Source of the DNA: Nemopilema nomurai
Taxonomy: Eukaryota > Cnidaria > Scyphozoa > Rhizostomeae > Rhizostomatidae
DNA length: 64,000 bases
Assembly: GCA_003864495.1 (NCBI GenBank)
Contig: ML133496.1
Span: 2,447,631-2,511,630, forward strand
Reading direction: 5' to 3'
This document shows, piece after piece, positions 12,701 through 24,285 of this stretch. The stretch's first letter is position 1. The number at the start of each line of letters is the position of its first letter. The notes under the pieces were generated by a model, which was not told the DNA's origin, made no database searches, and was given only the letters and a program-made list of their open reading frames with translations. A program made the translations under genes and the position numbers.

Positions 12701-15264
12701 TTTGTGTAGTGACAGTTTTTGATGCAACAAATACTCAGAGTGGCTTTTCAAAGCAACTTACGTTTCCTTGGAACCAAGGGTGTTCTGAAGACTCCCACAG
12801 TCATTAGTTATAAGTTGAATTTTCTTTCCTCATAAAACTATGAAATCGAAACAGGGTCGTGCCTAGCATTCGCATCGAAACAGATCGATCTCACGAACGA
12901 TGACCTAAATGTACCCAACGTTCTCTAGGCTTTCTTCACAGAATTGAAGTACACTCGTTGCAACAGCTGATAAATTGATACAAGAGTCGATGCAAAAGGC
13001 AATTCCTTTTTCGCTTTACAGTCATTTGTGAACCGAATGTCTATTCTATTTGCGATAGGGCAATGCAGTTGGCCTCCATCTTCATGAGTGGTGTCGAAGT
13101 TGCCATTGTTGCCAATGACGCATGCGGTTCGCCTGTCCCGTGGGAGTTCTGTTGCCCTTGGTTGTTTTTCGATGGCAAATTGTTTCACAGCAAATGGCTG
13201 CAGACCTCCATGAATGTTGGCACAACCGAGCTGTGCGAAGGAAAGGTGTGAAAAAGTTCTTATGACTTGTTCTACCTGCATTTGGTCTAAAATTTTCATC
13301 AAATGCATGTTAAAGTTGTGAAAGATTTGTAACTCATCTACGGAAAGCTCTATAATCAGCTGAGTTTTCATCTTTGATCAGCCTTGAGTATCCCTGCAAT
13401 TTTGCAAATTTTCATGATATTTAATATGTCTTCTCTCTTAGCCGAAGCTGGCAGAGAAACTGGAGCGACTCCGTTGGTGCATAACCGAAGGCTTGGGGGA
13501 TCAGTTCAAAATCGCTGGTTTAAAGCCTGTTACTTCAGCATCCCCATTCGGTACCCCACCCGTATCCTTGATGCCTGCTGCCCCATATGGGGTGAACGAC
13601 TTCCGTCCCGCGGGGGCCAGCTACCAAAGCAAAGGCTCGAAAGGTCGTGGGGCAAGCAGCAAAAGACCTGTGCTTGCCAGTGGGGGCACGTTGGAGGTAA
13701 TCACGAATTGTTTATTTTTATGCACCCACCTCTTCAAGTGAAATCTGAGATTTTAGAAGTAACAAGTTTTAGATAGTATTTTGATATCTGAGATTTTAGA
13801 AATAACAAGTTTTAGATAGTATTTTGATATCTGAGATTTTAGAAATAACAAGTTTTAGATAGTATTTTGATATCTGAGATTTTAGAAATAACAAGTTTTA
13901 GATAGTATTTTGATAGAATTTCAACCCTGACGCTGATTTATCTGAACTTCAAAATTATATACTAGACTTTACTAAAAATAAATTTGCTGACAAATTATAT
14001 GTGATGATAATAGTCAAATGATGATGTAATCAGAATAGAAAGGGATAGGCTTAAGTTAGAGAAAAGATGTGTCAGCATGACATGATGAGGCAATGCAAAG
14101 TAAACAAATTAATCACCACATCAATCCTCAAGAAACTTTTTTGGCTGCTTAAGCATACATTAATATCTGCCCCACCTATGGTTCGATAAGAAAAACTAAT
14201 TGATATCATTGATTATCAAAGTGCACAAGTTTAACTAGCTTCCACGTCTTTCGTAGGTTGCCGGTGTCCCGGTTGCTCATTGGTCCGGAAACAAGTCCGG
14301 TATGGGTTATAATAGAGACAATCCGGATATCGTTGTTGGTGGACGGAACAGCGTTGACCTGCCCAGCGACTCCCGGTCGGGCAGAAGAGGAATGCTCCGT
14401 GGCAAAGCACCCAATCGAGGCCGTGGCCTCTTACCCACGCCACTGTTTTCCCCATGGCATATGGACTATGATGGTGGGTTTTCTCTTTCCCCTTATTTTG
14501 ATGCTATTTGCAAACTTGAGTTGATAGAAACTAAAGACTTTCAGAAGATCAGTTGAATTTTGTTTTGTTCTGTTCGCTCATTTCTTTTTCGTTACTCCGC
14601 AGTGAGTGTAAGTAAAATGACATAGAGTACGATAAGTCTTTAGAGTAGCTGACAAAAAGGTTCTGGCTAAAAACAATATATTATTTTTGCTAAACATTCA
14701 ACCTTTTTCTTGTCAAGCTTTTTTCAACGCACACCTTCAAAATCACACCCTACCTGCCCAATGCCTGATGGGACAATTTAGTAATTTTTAAAAATTACAA
14801 ATGTTGGGATTTCTATGTAGAAAAGTTGTTTTTGTTTGAGATAAACTGAAAGGATGCCTGTGTCTCAGAGATTTTCCCGCATGGTATGGCAGCAAAGAGT
14901 AAATGTAGGTGTTTATCGTGTATTCAATCTAGTTAATCTTTATATGTGTGGGGCACTGTTTTCAGGAATGCGTGGCGTTCAACAACCCTTTGGACGGGGC
15001 CCTGGCAACCCAGTCCCAATGATGTCGCGTAATGCCGGGCGGCCACAAGGCAGATCTCTCTACCGCCCCGGCGGCGTGAAGGGGCGGCAAGAGCAAGGCG
15101 GAGCAACACGAGGCAAGGATAGAAGCAGCCCTTCTTTTAAACCAAGCCAAGACATGTGGGTAGGCCGAGGCCGCGGACAGAATCTTGGCATCGATGATGG
15201 GTTTATTCCGAACGAGGAGAGGCGTGGCGACTTTTCGCATCCAAGAAATTGGAGTCGGCCCTGA
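6735..15264 (+). CDS. FAM120: FAM120 family protein (constitutive coactivator of PPAR-gamma-like)
   Basis: Eleven phase-consistent exons: 6735-7526, 7896-8115, 8512-8693, 9443-9583, 10333-10999, 11261-11798, 12541-12687, 13059-13245, 13442-13696, 14257-14473 and 14966-15264. They encode 1214 aa; human FAM120A is about 1118. The N-terminus (residues 1-265) is the degenerate XPG/FEN1-like PIN domain, with TDWVCGGQWN, VVFFDG and AALLGNNIIP. Exon 6 carries LLYRPVRQ, CVYKG, LWLG and LLLCCVLR. Exons 7-8 carry FLAQALS and FMSGVEVAIVANDACG. The C-terminus is Arg-Gly rich. Vertebrate members bind RNA and act as scaffolds for Src-family kinase signalling; that role is knowledge of the family. Exon 5 (residues 446-667) is an acidic repeat that I do not recall in vertebrate proteins. 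Acidic residues of the nuclease site appear replaced (QNSH at residues 183-186). The ATG used is the first in an open frame and begins with the family's MG-x-(E/Q)G start. Confidence 0.93.
8911..9019. repeat. 22-bp minisatellite in a FAM120 intron
   Basis: About 4.5 nearly perfect copies of a 22-bp unit (TGATGTTTTTGTCTGTCCC plus TGC) between FAM120 exons 3 and 4. The antisense open frame across it (DKNISRDRQKH-like) is the translated repeat. Confidence 0.85.
10696..10991 (+). repeat. In-frame 15-bp coding repeats in FAM120 exon 5
   Basis: Two families of 15-bp units preserve the reading frame. GTTCCAAAGGAAGAA (VPKEE) is repeated about five times from 10696. GTTTCAAATGAAGAA or GTTTCAAGTGAAGAA (VSNEE/VSSEE) is repeated about seven times from 10900. 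Looser xxEE(V/A) units extend back to about 10400. The resulting protein is a long acidic, low-complexity linker. Confidence 0.9.
13743..13914. repeat. 43-bp tandem repeat, four copies, FAM120 intron
   Basis: Copies start at 13743, 13786, 13829 and 13872 and begin ATCTGAGATTTTAGAAATAA. They are almost identical, with one substitution in copy 1, which implies recent expansion. The block starts about 45 bp past the exon 9 donor. Confidence 0.92.
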
Positions 15265-18200
15265 ACACACAAGAATTGGAAATTTTTATATTATTACAGT
15301 CCTTAAGTTCCCGGAATCTATGTTGACAAAATTATTTACCTAAGATTCTTTAAAGATTACATATATTGGAAGACAGGATGCCAGTGATTATGACGAATGT
15401 CACAAGAAATGATGTGGGGGCTGGTGGTTTTGTTTCTTCGCCTTTCAGAGTTCACTTTCAGAGTTCTCCTTTCATATTTTGTTTCACCAAATGCCGTTGG
15501 GGATGATTTACATATTGCGTAGTCAGTTTATGATCCTCTCGCTCCTCTCTGCAAACATAATGATCTAGAAACCGCAATTTGGCACATAGCGACATAGTCA
15601 TTTTCACCCCATACCCCCTCTCGCCCTTTTGTACGTGAATGATTGATTTCGTACTATGTGAGTGATCCCCTTTTTTACGAATAACAATTCATTTGTTCTA
15701 AAGATTACTTGTTAGTTTTGATATTCTCAACCAACTTATCGCTTTGATACACACTGATGCCAATTAACCAGCCAAGTTCACTGTCATTGGTACAATCTCT
15801 AATGGTCCATTCAACAGAAGACTCTGGTCTCCGCTTATCTCTCCGCAAATGTATTTTTCTCTAGTGCCAAACGTGAATGTTCTTGGAAATTGCCCGGCTG
15901 TCATATAACCGGATATCAAAAAATAAAACCGTTGAGTTTTTATTCTTTTGCCAAGTATGTTTCTGAATTTTACAATTTTATTGCGTTGACGTATAGGAAT
16001 ATTTTAAGTATGATATCTCGTTGTATGGCTTAAAAACGTGCTTGAGTCGTCGCATTCTTTGCGTTTCGCAATCATGTCTTGGTTATGATTATTTTATTCA
16101 CTGAACTATCAAGGTGTATTTCGATTTTCGGTTTGAAGATATTTTCACTTATGGACTGCCACTTGCATTTGAGTTATATTGTAATGCAAGCGAAGGTTCT
16201 TTTTTCCATCAAAATTCCAACAGTTTTGCTGTTTGCAACCATAGCATTTTCCTCCATCTAGACTTCTCCGTCTATGTTCAAAATGGCGGCTTCCTCTTTG
16301 CTCGATGTAATGTTTGCTAATTGGATGTGCATTCATAGTCCATTTCCTATACACGAGGAAGCAAACACTCCATTTCAGTTAGCATCAACATTTCTTATTG
16401 AACCAAGTTTTTCCAATGTCATATTCGAGAAGTTGCATTCCGAAAACTTCAATTCACAATTTGTTCAAATCCAAATTGAAATTTTCTGCTATTTCAATTT
16501 TATTTCTGTTGTTTTTAACCCTATGTAGCCCAAGCCCCCAAAGTTGACACACCATGCTATGTAATCATTTTAATATTTTAAAGTTTACAACTGAAAAAGA
16601 ATGTTATAAAAATCTTATTTTTTTAATTCAGTTAGCTCGTGCTTCGAATATTAAAGAAATAAGATCAGCTGGCCCTTTATTCATTAAAAAACACTGGCCT
16701 CTCAACCTACGGTAGTAGTCTAGCTTCAATTCTTTTGCCATTTGTCAACAAATCCTCTGTCAACTTTTTTGGTATATTGATTATTGTTTTCAAAGTATCT
16801 TATTCAAAATGTCTTCTACAAAGTACATGTTTGTGAATGAAGTTAGAGGGCTGTTGATCACTCTTGGCTTTTCGTTGTTTCCCTTCTTCCCTCCCGTGCT
16901 GAAGTGGGTGGTGTTTGCTTGGGGGTGGGGCAATTGCTGCGAAGCGCCCCCTGAGTTTACAGACATTGTATTTATATCAAGTTTATGACCACTTCAAGTT
17001 GGGTATTGTTGACGATATTTGAATAGTCGGCAATTCGTTCACAACGTCCCAGAACACGCATGCCTATAAACGCTATTTATAGTTAGGAAGATTTGAGATG
17101 TTTCTTACATGCGATAATATTGGTAAAATTTCTCGTGCAGAAACCTCAGTGAAAGCTATATACATTGATAATTATTAAATAGGTTTTAGAAGAGGATGAA
17201 AGTTAAAATTCTTGAAAGATGCCAGGCTAACAAACAGGCTTGAGCATTTGCGTATCTTGCAGGCAACTCTTGCTGCCACGAGCCTTGGCTCTACCGAGAC
17301 ATAAGTTATTGTTATTGTAACCCTCTTGAGAAATGATCAAGTATGCCTTTTGCAACCTTCATAAGCAAGGGTTTGAAAAGCAGCCATTAAATGCCAAATA
17401 GATAAGGTCTGTGCAGTCATTGAAAAATCAGAGCATGGTTTCATTTATAAGCTAGGCCAAAATGGCTGCGAATTGTTCTGAGCCTAGTGGATCCAAAAAC
17501 GCACTAAAGATCTATTAAATGCCACCAATAAACTACGAAATGGTCATGAAGAGGTTCATTAAGGGAAGTATTTTAATTAGTTTGCATTTTTACTAACGAT
17601 GCATTGTTGGAATACCTCAACGCAACAGCTGTGTGTTTATCAAATTCCTGGGTCCTTTGTTGCTTCTTATTGGCTTCTTTCGAGCTTCGAAATATATTTA
17701 TTATGAAATTTTGCATTTAATAAAATACTATTATTGCAATTATAATGTAAACCATAATAGCACGTGTAATAACCGTATCTTCACCGATCGATAGAAATCT
17801 GAACCTAAATATCAGTGTTTGAGTGCGATTAAATTTGCTTATTTGTTTATTCATCAGACCTATGGATCGCATCATTTTAATAAATGTTAAATGGTTCAGA
17901 TGCCTTTACAAAGCCATCAAATCGTCTACAGACCTGTAACATGTCAACTTATTACCTCTTACTGATCCATAAGTTATAATCGTTATTAATAACACGTTTG
18001 ATAGAGTAGCCAGTTAATTACAAGCTCAAAGATATTAAGGCGTTATTTAATTGAAACGTCATAGCCAAGCTTCATAAAGTGATGCGGAAGCCCTGTTGAC
18101 GGAATCCATATTAATGTTTTTGAAACCCCTTCCATGACACAAAATCACCCCGCCCAGTTTTTTATCGTTTTCTTGTAAATGTCCATTTTCATTTGACTTT

Positions 18201-19007
18201 TCGATGTTGTTGACGTCAAGCTGAAAGTTTATGTCTTTATCAAATTTCTAATTCGCCGTTTCTGATTTCAAATCTTTTATCGCAGAACTCAAATGGCTTG
18301 GAAAATTTCTTACAAGACTAGGATTTGATGCAAATACAAAACAACTGTTCGCCTTTAGCAACAAATTCTAATCGAGAAGTTCAGATAAGTCGGGATTTTA
18401 TCGGATCTGTTTGGCAGTGCTGTGTATAAGATCTCAAAGTAACCGAAAAAAGGCTTTGGGTCTTCTGAACAAGACGTTTGTGGCTCGTACACTTTAATCG
18501 TAATTCGTTGTGAGACAATTTACGTTCAAGTACGGCAAAGTCACAATCAACAATAAAATACCATGAAATCATTGTTGACCAGATATTTGCTGCGTTTTAC
18601 AAAGCACCAAACGTTTGTACGAAAAGGTAATTTTAATGAATTCGTTTTATTTTTTTAAGCACAACGATAGTAATAAAGATTGAAATGAACATGACGAAAC
18701 TGGTTTAAGTAAGCATCGTGGTGAAATTGCATAAAGATATTACATGGAATTATTCATAAGTAACCAAGGAAGGCATTTGGACGAAATTATCCGTTAAATG
18801 CTTTCAGTTGTTGCACTTTGCTCCTGTCTCTTTCTCAGTCACGCTTTGCAGGCAGGTTCAAACCACGTGACATCGCCATAAGCCAATCAAATCATTCGCT
18901 CGCATTGCGACAGCACGCCACGCTTTAAAAGTCTTTTTTCAAAAAATTTCAATCCAGTTCAAAATTCTTCCTTCTGTTGGACAATTGTGTGAAAAGTCAG
19001 GTGCAAA
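15265..19007. other. Gene-poor interval between FAM120 and boll
   Basis: No coding exon could be supported here; all open frames are short and unlike any family. The first part is the FAM120 3' untranslated region. A possible polyadenylation signal AATAAA lies at 15922-15927. The last 150 bp hold promoter-like sequence for boll, with an inverted-repeat GCCAATCAAAT around 18880 and a TTTAAAAG element near 18925. Confidence 0.5.
15922..15927 (+). terminator. Candidate FAM120 polyadenylation signal
   Basis: AATAAA lies 658 bp downstream of the FAM120 stop codon in an AT-rich context. Its use is inferred. Confidence 0.35.
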
Positions 19008-22000
19008 ATGGACATGACAACACTGAAAAATGCTGTTAATAGCATCGCCGTTAACCCTAGCAACGACCCACATTCTGTACACAAAGCAAATCCTGGAGAA
19101 ACCGATATACCAAACCGGGTTTTTGTGAAAGGATTTCCACGCGAAGCAACTGAAGAAGATTTAAAGAGCTTTTTCGAGGAATATGGGCTTGTTCATGAAA
19201 GCAAAATTGTCAAAGACAAGAGCGGTATGTACTTGAAGAAATCTAAAGCCTTTATATTGATATGTAATATTCTTGCCTTGCATTTATAGAGTGCGTTTTT
19301 AATCGATTGAGTAGCATTCAAGCATTTATCCAATTGGTGGTGCAAAGCTACAAAAGCATGTTATGTTAATTATGTTTGTTAACTATTTTAATTAAAAACT
19401 ATGTTAATTAAACCAGATTGGAAAGAATGATTTATTTAGCCGCTTCTGTTTCAAGATCTGGAGGTTAACCTGACATTTTCCTTTCACATTGCTACAGAAA
19501 TAGAAAAGCTAATTAAGCAATGTCCTTTTAAGTTTTACAATATTGTGAGTGTTTTTTCTAAAAGCCTCTCTTGCTTTGTAGGAACTTCAAAGGGTTATGC
19601 CTTCATTACTTTTGACAGCCAAACTGTTGCAGAGAAGGTATTCATCTTTTAAGCATAAATTTAAACAATTTGTTTTCGGTGCTTTTAAAGATTGACAAAT
19701 TCATCTCCTCTTGGCACTTAAAGATTTCCATTTCAATTGAAACTAAGACTTCATTATAGATTTATTAGAGATAAGTAAGAAGCCACTTGACAATGCTCTT
19801 ATGAGGACGAGAAATGCAACTGAATAAAACATCCACATGCTACTTTCACTCTAATTAGCGATGTTTATCATTAGCTAAAGATGTTTATCATTTGAATTGT
19901 TTGTGTTATCACTAAACAGGCACTTCCATATTTAAAACACGAGCCACTTATCATAAACAGGTAAAACTTCTGGGCAACGTTGAGTACGAAGGCAAAGAAA
20001 TCGTGGTTGGTCCAGCGAGAGTCCGCCAAAAGCGTTCCTCCCTCTTCAAAGGCCGACCCGATCAGCTTTGGCAATCAGTGGTCCCCGGAGTACAGCAACC
20101 TGTGTACTACTCCGTGTCCCAAGATGGCGCCTGGTACTTCCAGCCCTCGACGCCTCAGCTCGTGTCCGTTGTCCCCACCAACCAGGTCTCTACCTCCTAC
20201 CCCCAAGCAAACTGGACCTCCAACCAGTACCAGCTGCAGGCGTACCCCCAAGGCCAAGTGCAGTATACAACCAGCCCCGTTACTGCCCCCGTCGTCTCTA
20301 CCAACTACCCAGTCGGTGAGCTTCCATTTTGTTTTTACGTTTACAATGTGCGATGCCTTTCGCCTTATGCATAGGTCTTAAAAATAGAGTACAATCATTG
20401 TGTCCACTCTTTCGACTTAATCTCTATCAGAAATTCTGGTGCTTCACGCGGGTTAAGTTATTTTTCATATTTTCTTTATTCATTTTGACATACTTTCGCA
20501 TTCGTAGAACACCATAAAAATCAATTGCTCTGCATAAAAAACTTTGATTTGGAAATTGAAACCTTAGAGCTGATATACTATGGATTCTACTCTCAACATC
20601 CAGTCGCAAAATAGTAAAAAATGCAAGCAGCTTAAATTAAAACCATGAACTCATAATTCCTTTCACTTCTATTATAAGTATAACTTTACCTATTTGAATT
20701 GAAATTTTACTTACAAATTCATTATTAATGCAATCATCAGGCAATAGACACTAACAATTTAGAAAGGTTCTAGATACTTCTACAGTTCGGCCTACATTTT
20801 ACGAAAGACGGCAAGCTTAGCTCTCCAGTCTCATTATGTGATTTCAGGCAATGTCGGAGATATTTTCAAAGTGGCGCGGAAGCCTGGCGGAGCGGTGTTG
20901 CCGTTGACGCCGCCTGAAAGCCCGGAGTACACGATTTCGACGGGAAGCAATTGTTCGCCGGTCCAATGCGTTCCGGTTTACGAGGGAAGCCTGATCGGAG
21001 AGGAGCCGTACGTGACCCATGGTGGACAACCAGAGGTGCGTGCAAATGCATCCTATTACATGCAAGTATTCCTTTTATGCACGCATCATTCCTATCTATG
21101 TATGACTCATTTGATTACAGGTTATGTCCATATCAAGGGTACAGTAAGGGCGTATCAATTTATGTTGTGTTTTTATCGCTAATGTGATTTGATCAGTCCA
21201 GCAGACCTGGCAGTGAGATTTCATTGTTGAACAGCAGGCCTAAGATAAACTACTTTGTAATGCATTCACATTAATGTAGGTAGAAATTGTTCATTATCAG
21301 CCGTTATTTGCCTTTGTGGTTAGTAGCGTTTGCACTGGCTACCATGGAGAAGGGACGTATATAAGTCAATGCGAGTCTGGCACTTTTATTGGAATCATGT
21401 GTCTTCTCTCTTCAGATCTAAACCAGTCTAGGGGTGTACCGGATCAGGATTTTCAGAATCCGGCCGGAACCGGATTTACCGGTTTTCTTCGTGGAATATC
21501 CGGCCGGTTTTTACCGGATAATCTGACCATTACTGGATTTTTCAGTAATAAAAAGTTTTGAGGCACTTTTACGAAAAAATGTATAGCGAGAAAATCAAAG
21601 AGCCATTCAGAGTTGCCAGATTGAATAGACAAAAGAAGTCTAGTGGGTGAGCAACTAAGGCCAAAATGCTCATTAAAATCCAAATCAAAATCTTTGTCAA
21701 TAATCCATCGAGCAGGCACTGGTTATATTTCTATGCTTGTGCCTTTCAGATAATTTCTTAACCTAAATAAGAACCTTACTTTTTTCCAAAACCCTTTGCT
21801 AATATCTAGCTGCAGAACTTGAGAAGTATGTCAACATGTCATGCACGGAATGTCCTTTCTTTCGATGGAAGCAGCACAAAACTGCTTCCGGCCGGAGCCG
21901 ATTTTCAAAAAATCAGACCCTACAGCACATGTTTGGTCCTAAAAGAACTGGGATATCCTAATGGCTAATTATGTTATGGCTTCAGATTTTGGTGTCATTT

Positions 22001-22770
22001 GCGTTGTGTTAAATAAATTAACGTAAATTATGATGTAGCGTTACTTAGTTCTCTTTAGCACGGTGCCATGGAATATAATACACGAGCACATGATTAGGCC
22101 ATTTTAAGCAACCTAAAATTTGGCGACAAGGATTAAAAGAAGAAAGCAGAAAGCAAGGAAGGAAAGCACGTGCTAGTTCTGACAAGTTGTAGAATTTAAT
22201 ATGGTGACGGTAGTACGATTAGATTTATTCGATCCTGTGTCAATCCTGACATTCATAAACCAATGATGGCAACAATGGAAACGCCATTTCGAAACATATT
22301 CACTTACGGAACTTGACTTGCTATTGTACCAAGAAGATGCCACCACTCAAGACATTTTCGATTCCTTCCCAGTCTTCCAAGACAGCGTTGACAAAACTGG
22401 ACTCTTACTTTGCACCGAAAAAGAGTGAAAAAAATTTAATTTACGTCAAGCCTAGAATACAGCAGCAAATGACATTTAATTGTGACGGCGTAAATAAAAT
22501 CAATGATATCCTACGTCAGTAAGTATTTTGTAAGTACTACGTTAGAAAGCTGCTCTTTTTTAAATCTTTTGGTTTACCATCATTTCAATGCAATTTCAGA
22601 ACATTGTGATGCTAGAGCCGGCAGATCGAAAGTTGAAGAGGGTGATAATGAAGCGAGATGGCACAGGAAGAATAATCCAAGCGAATCCTTGTACAATGTG
22701 TAATGGCCCAGCGATCCCGAATGTGAGCATCAATACAATTACAAACACTACCATGACCCATGAAGCCTAA
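19008..22770 (+). CDS. boll: Boule-type RNA-binding protein (DAZ family)
   Basis: Five phase-consistent exons: 19008-19224, 19582-19637, 19961-20315, 20848-21035 and 22600-22770 (TAA), encoding 328 aa. A single RRM spans roughly residues 36-110, with RNP2 VFVKGF (38-43) and RNP1 KGYAFITF (76-83). The lead-in IPNRVFV and the segment KIVKD..G..KGYAF are typical of Boule. The RRM is split by two introns, the first inside the RNP1 approach. The region after it is rich in Tyr, Gln and Pro (YYSVSQDGAWYFQP), as in Boule and DAZ proteins. Boule binds mRNA 3' UTRs and is required for meiosis in the germline of many animals; that role is family knowledge. The last exon (residues 273-328) has a CTMCNG motif and no counterpart I know. 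Position 4 of RNP2 is Lys where most members have Gly. The final exon join is the least certain. Confidence 0.9.
21429..21922. mobile_element. Candidate non-autonomous hAT-like miniature element in a boll intron
   Basis: The left end TAGGGGTGTACCGGATCAGG and the right end (…AATCAGACCCTA) form imperfect terminal inverted repeats, with CCGGCCGG blocks inside both ends. The start resembles many hAT termini. I could not see a clean 8-bp target duplication, and there is no transposase frame, so it would be an old, non-autonomous copy. Confidence 0.35.
22335..22522 (+). other. Open frame with a PIP-box-like motif in the last boll intron
   Basis: The frame begins MPPLKTFSIPSQ and contains LTKLDSYFAPKK, which resembles a degenerate PCNA-interacting (PIP) box. 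A donor-like CA|GTAAGT closes it at 22518. It cannot be a boll exon: spliced to 22600 in its own phase it meets a stop at once. It may be chance or a relic. Confidence 0.2.
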
Positions 22771-23947
22771 AGCCTCTTTATATGATATAGGATAGAGCAG
22801 GTATGAGTACGAAACATTAATAGATGAATCTAACTTATAATTGTGGTAAATTTCCTATTAAGCTTCCGATGAAATTTTCACAAAAACAAAATGGCAGAAA
22901 TGTTTGATTACTAGCAACGATGAATGGGATTGCTCAAATCTCAAACACATTTGCCAAAAATCAAGGTGTCAACTCTAAAAGACAGGAAGCCTGAAATTTG
23001 AAATGCAAAATAAGAAATCTTTGTCTTGCTCATTATTTAAAAACCTAAATAAATATTTCGTTCAATATATATATATATCTCGAAGCGGGAATAACATTTA
23101 GAATAATATTTTCTGTATTGCAGTTGCTCTTAAATAGTGTATCAAAGATTAACAAGCCATCATGATCAGCTATCATTGACAACATCATTCCGGGAATCAG
23201 ATAATTAAGAGGTGTATTCTCAAGAACTTATTCAAAAATTAGTAGGAAAGCTTAAATCGAGCCATACTGATAGTAAAGATCAGGTGATGCATAGTAATTC
23301 TAGAATTGGTTACTAAGGTACTTGGATTAATGCAATTTAGCCTAGTCATTGAAAAGTGTAATCTACATTTCGCTGTGGAATCTTATTCTCCTGGCAGCTC
23401 TGACTGAATCATCGACTTGCCTTCTTGAAGATTATCGATAGCTGGTTATGCCACCCGTAACTGCTATGCCATCATTGTGTTCTATTTCAATTCTTTATAT
23501 ATTTTTGCAATGCAACACACTTTTGTAGCACATTATTTCAATACTCGTTTTACTATCAAAGAAGCATTTGCAGCTCTTCCTTCAAGTCATGGTTTCATTA
23601 ATAATCGAGTCAAATTACAGTGTATCAAGTCTTTTAGTTGATAAACCATTTTCATGCAGGTGCTCTATAACCTTGACTAAGTTTTCAGTTGCTACAAAAG
23701 TGTGCTTTGCAAATGGGATTTTAAGAATTATCCATCATCGAGGATAACAATTAATGTTTTTCTATTAATTTCAAATTATCAGCTGTCAAAGTGATATAGA
23801 AATGTCAGTACTGTGTCTGAAGAATATTTACTACAGTAAACATATCAATTAATAGCTATCTTTTTTACAAATCTATCAATATGGACATTATTTATTTAAT
23901 CAAATTTCTCTAGCAAGCATACCTGACCGTTAAAAGCAGTTTCTGCC

Positions 23948-24285
23948 TTAGTGAAAATTAGCACTGCCTTCTTTCGTTAACTTCTCCAAGGAACCAGACT
24001 GGTGATATCAAAATGACCATCAAATGTGGTAGAGACTCTAGAATACTTATTAGTAGGCAGTCCCCCCCCCCCCCCCACATATGAAGAAATTGTTAATATT
24101 TTTGATGCCCCTGCTGATATAACTATCGATAGATAGATTGGTTTGCTTGCATAGAGAATTTTTATCTTCACAAAAGCGTTAAAGCTTGCAATACTTCTTT
24201 GTATGAAGTTCGTTGTACATACTTTCGGATCAGTCTTTGATCCTTCCGTCACGAGCAACAATGACAGGCAGATACAAAGCATCAT
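23948..24285 (-). CDS. Possible two-exon small secreted peptide (37 aa)
   Basis: The minus-strand ATG at 24285 opens a typical signal-peptide-like stretch (MMLCICLSLLLVTEG) and ends after 21 codons at a textbook donor, AAA|GTATGT (exon 24285-24223). The next plausible acceptor (ATCACCAG) at 23998 continues in phase 0 for SGSLEKLTKEGSANFH and a TAA at 23948. The product would be a 37-residue secreted peptide. I recognise no family, and the acceptor has a weak pyrimidine tract. It is a candidate only. Confidence 0.25.

Noticed and set aside
20003..20374. Separate small proteins in alternative frames over boll exon 3
   Set aside because: This GC-richer exon is open in several frames, but only the frame continuing the RRM is supported by splicing phase.
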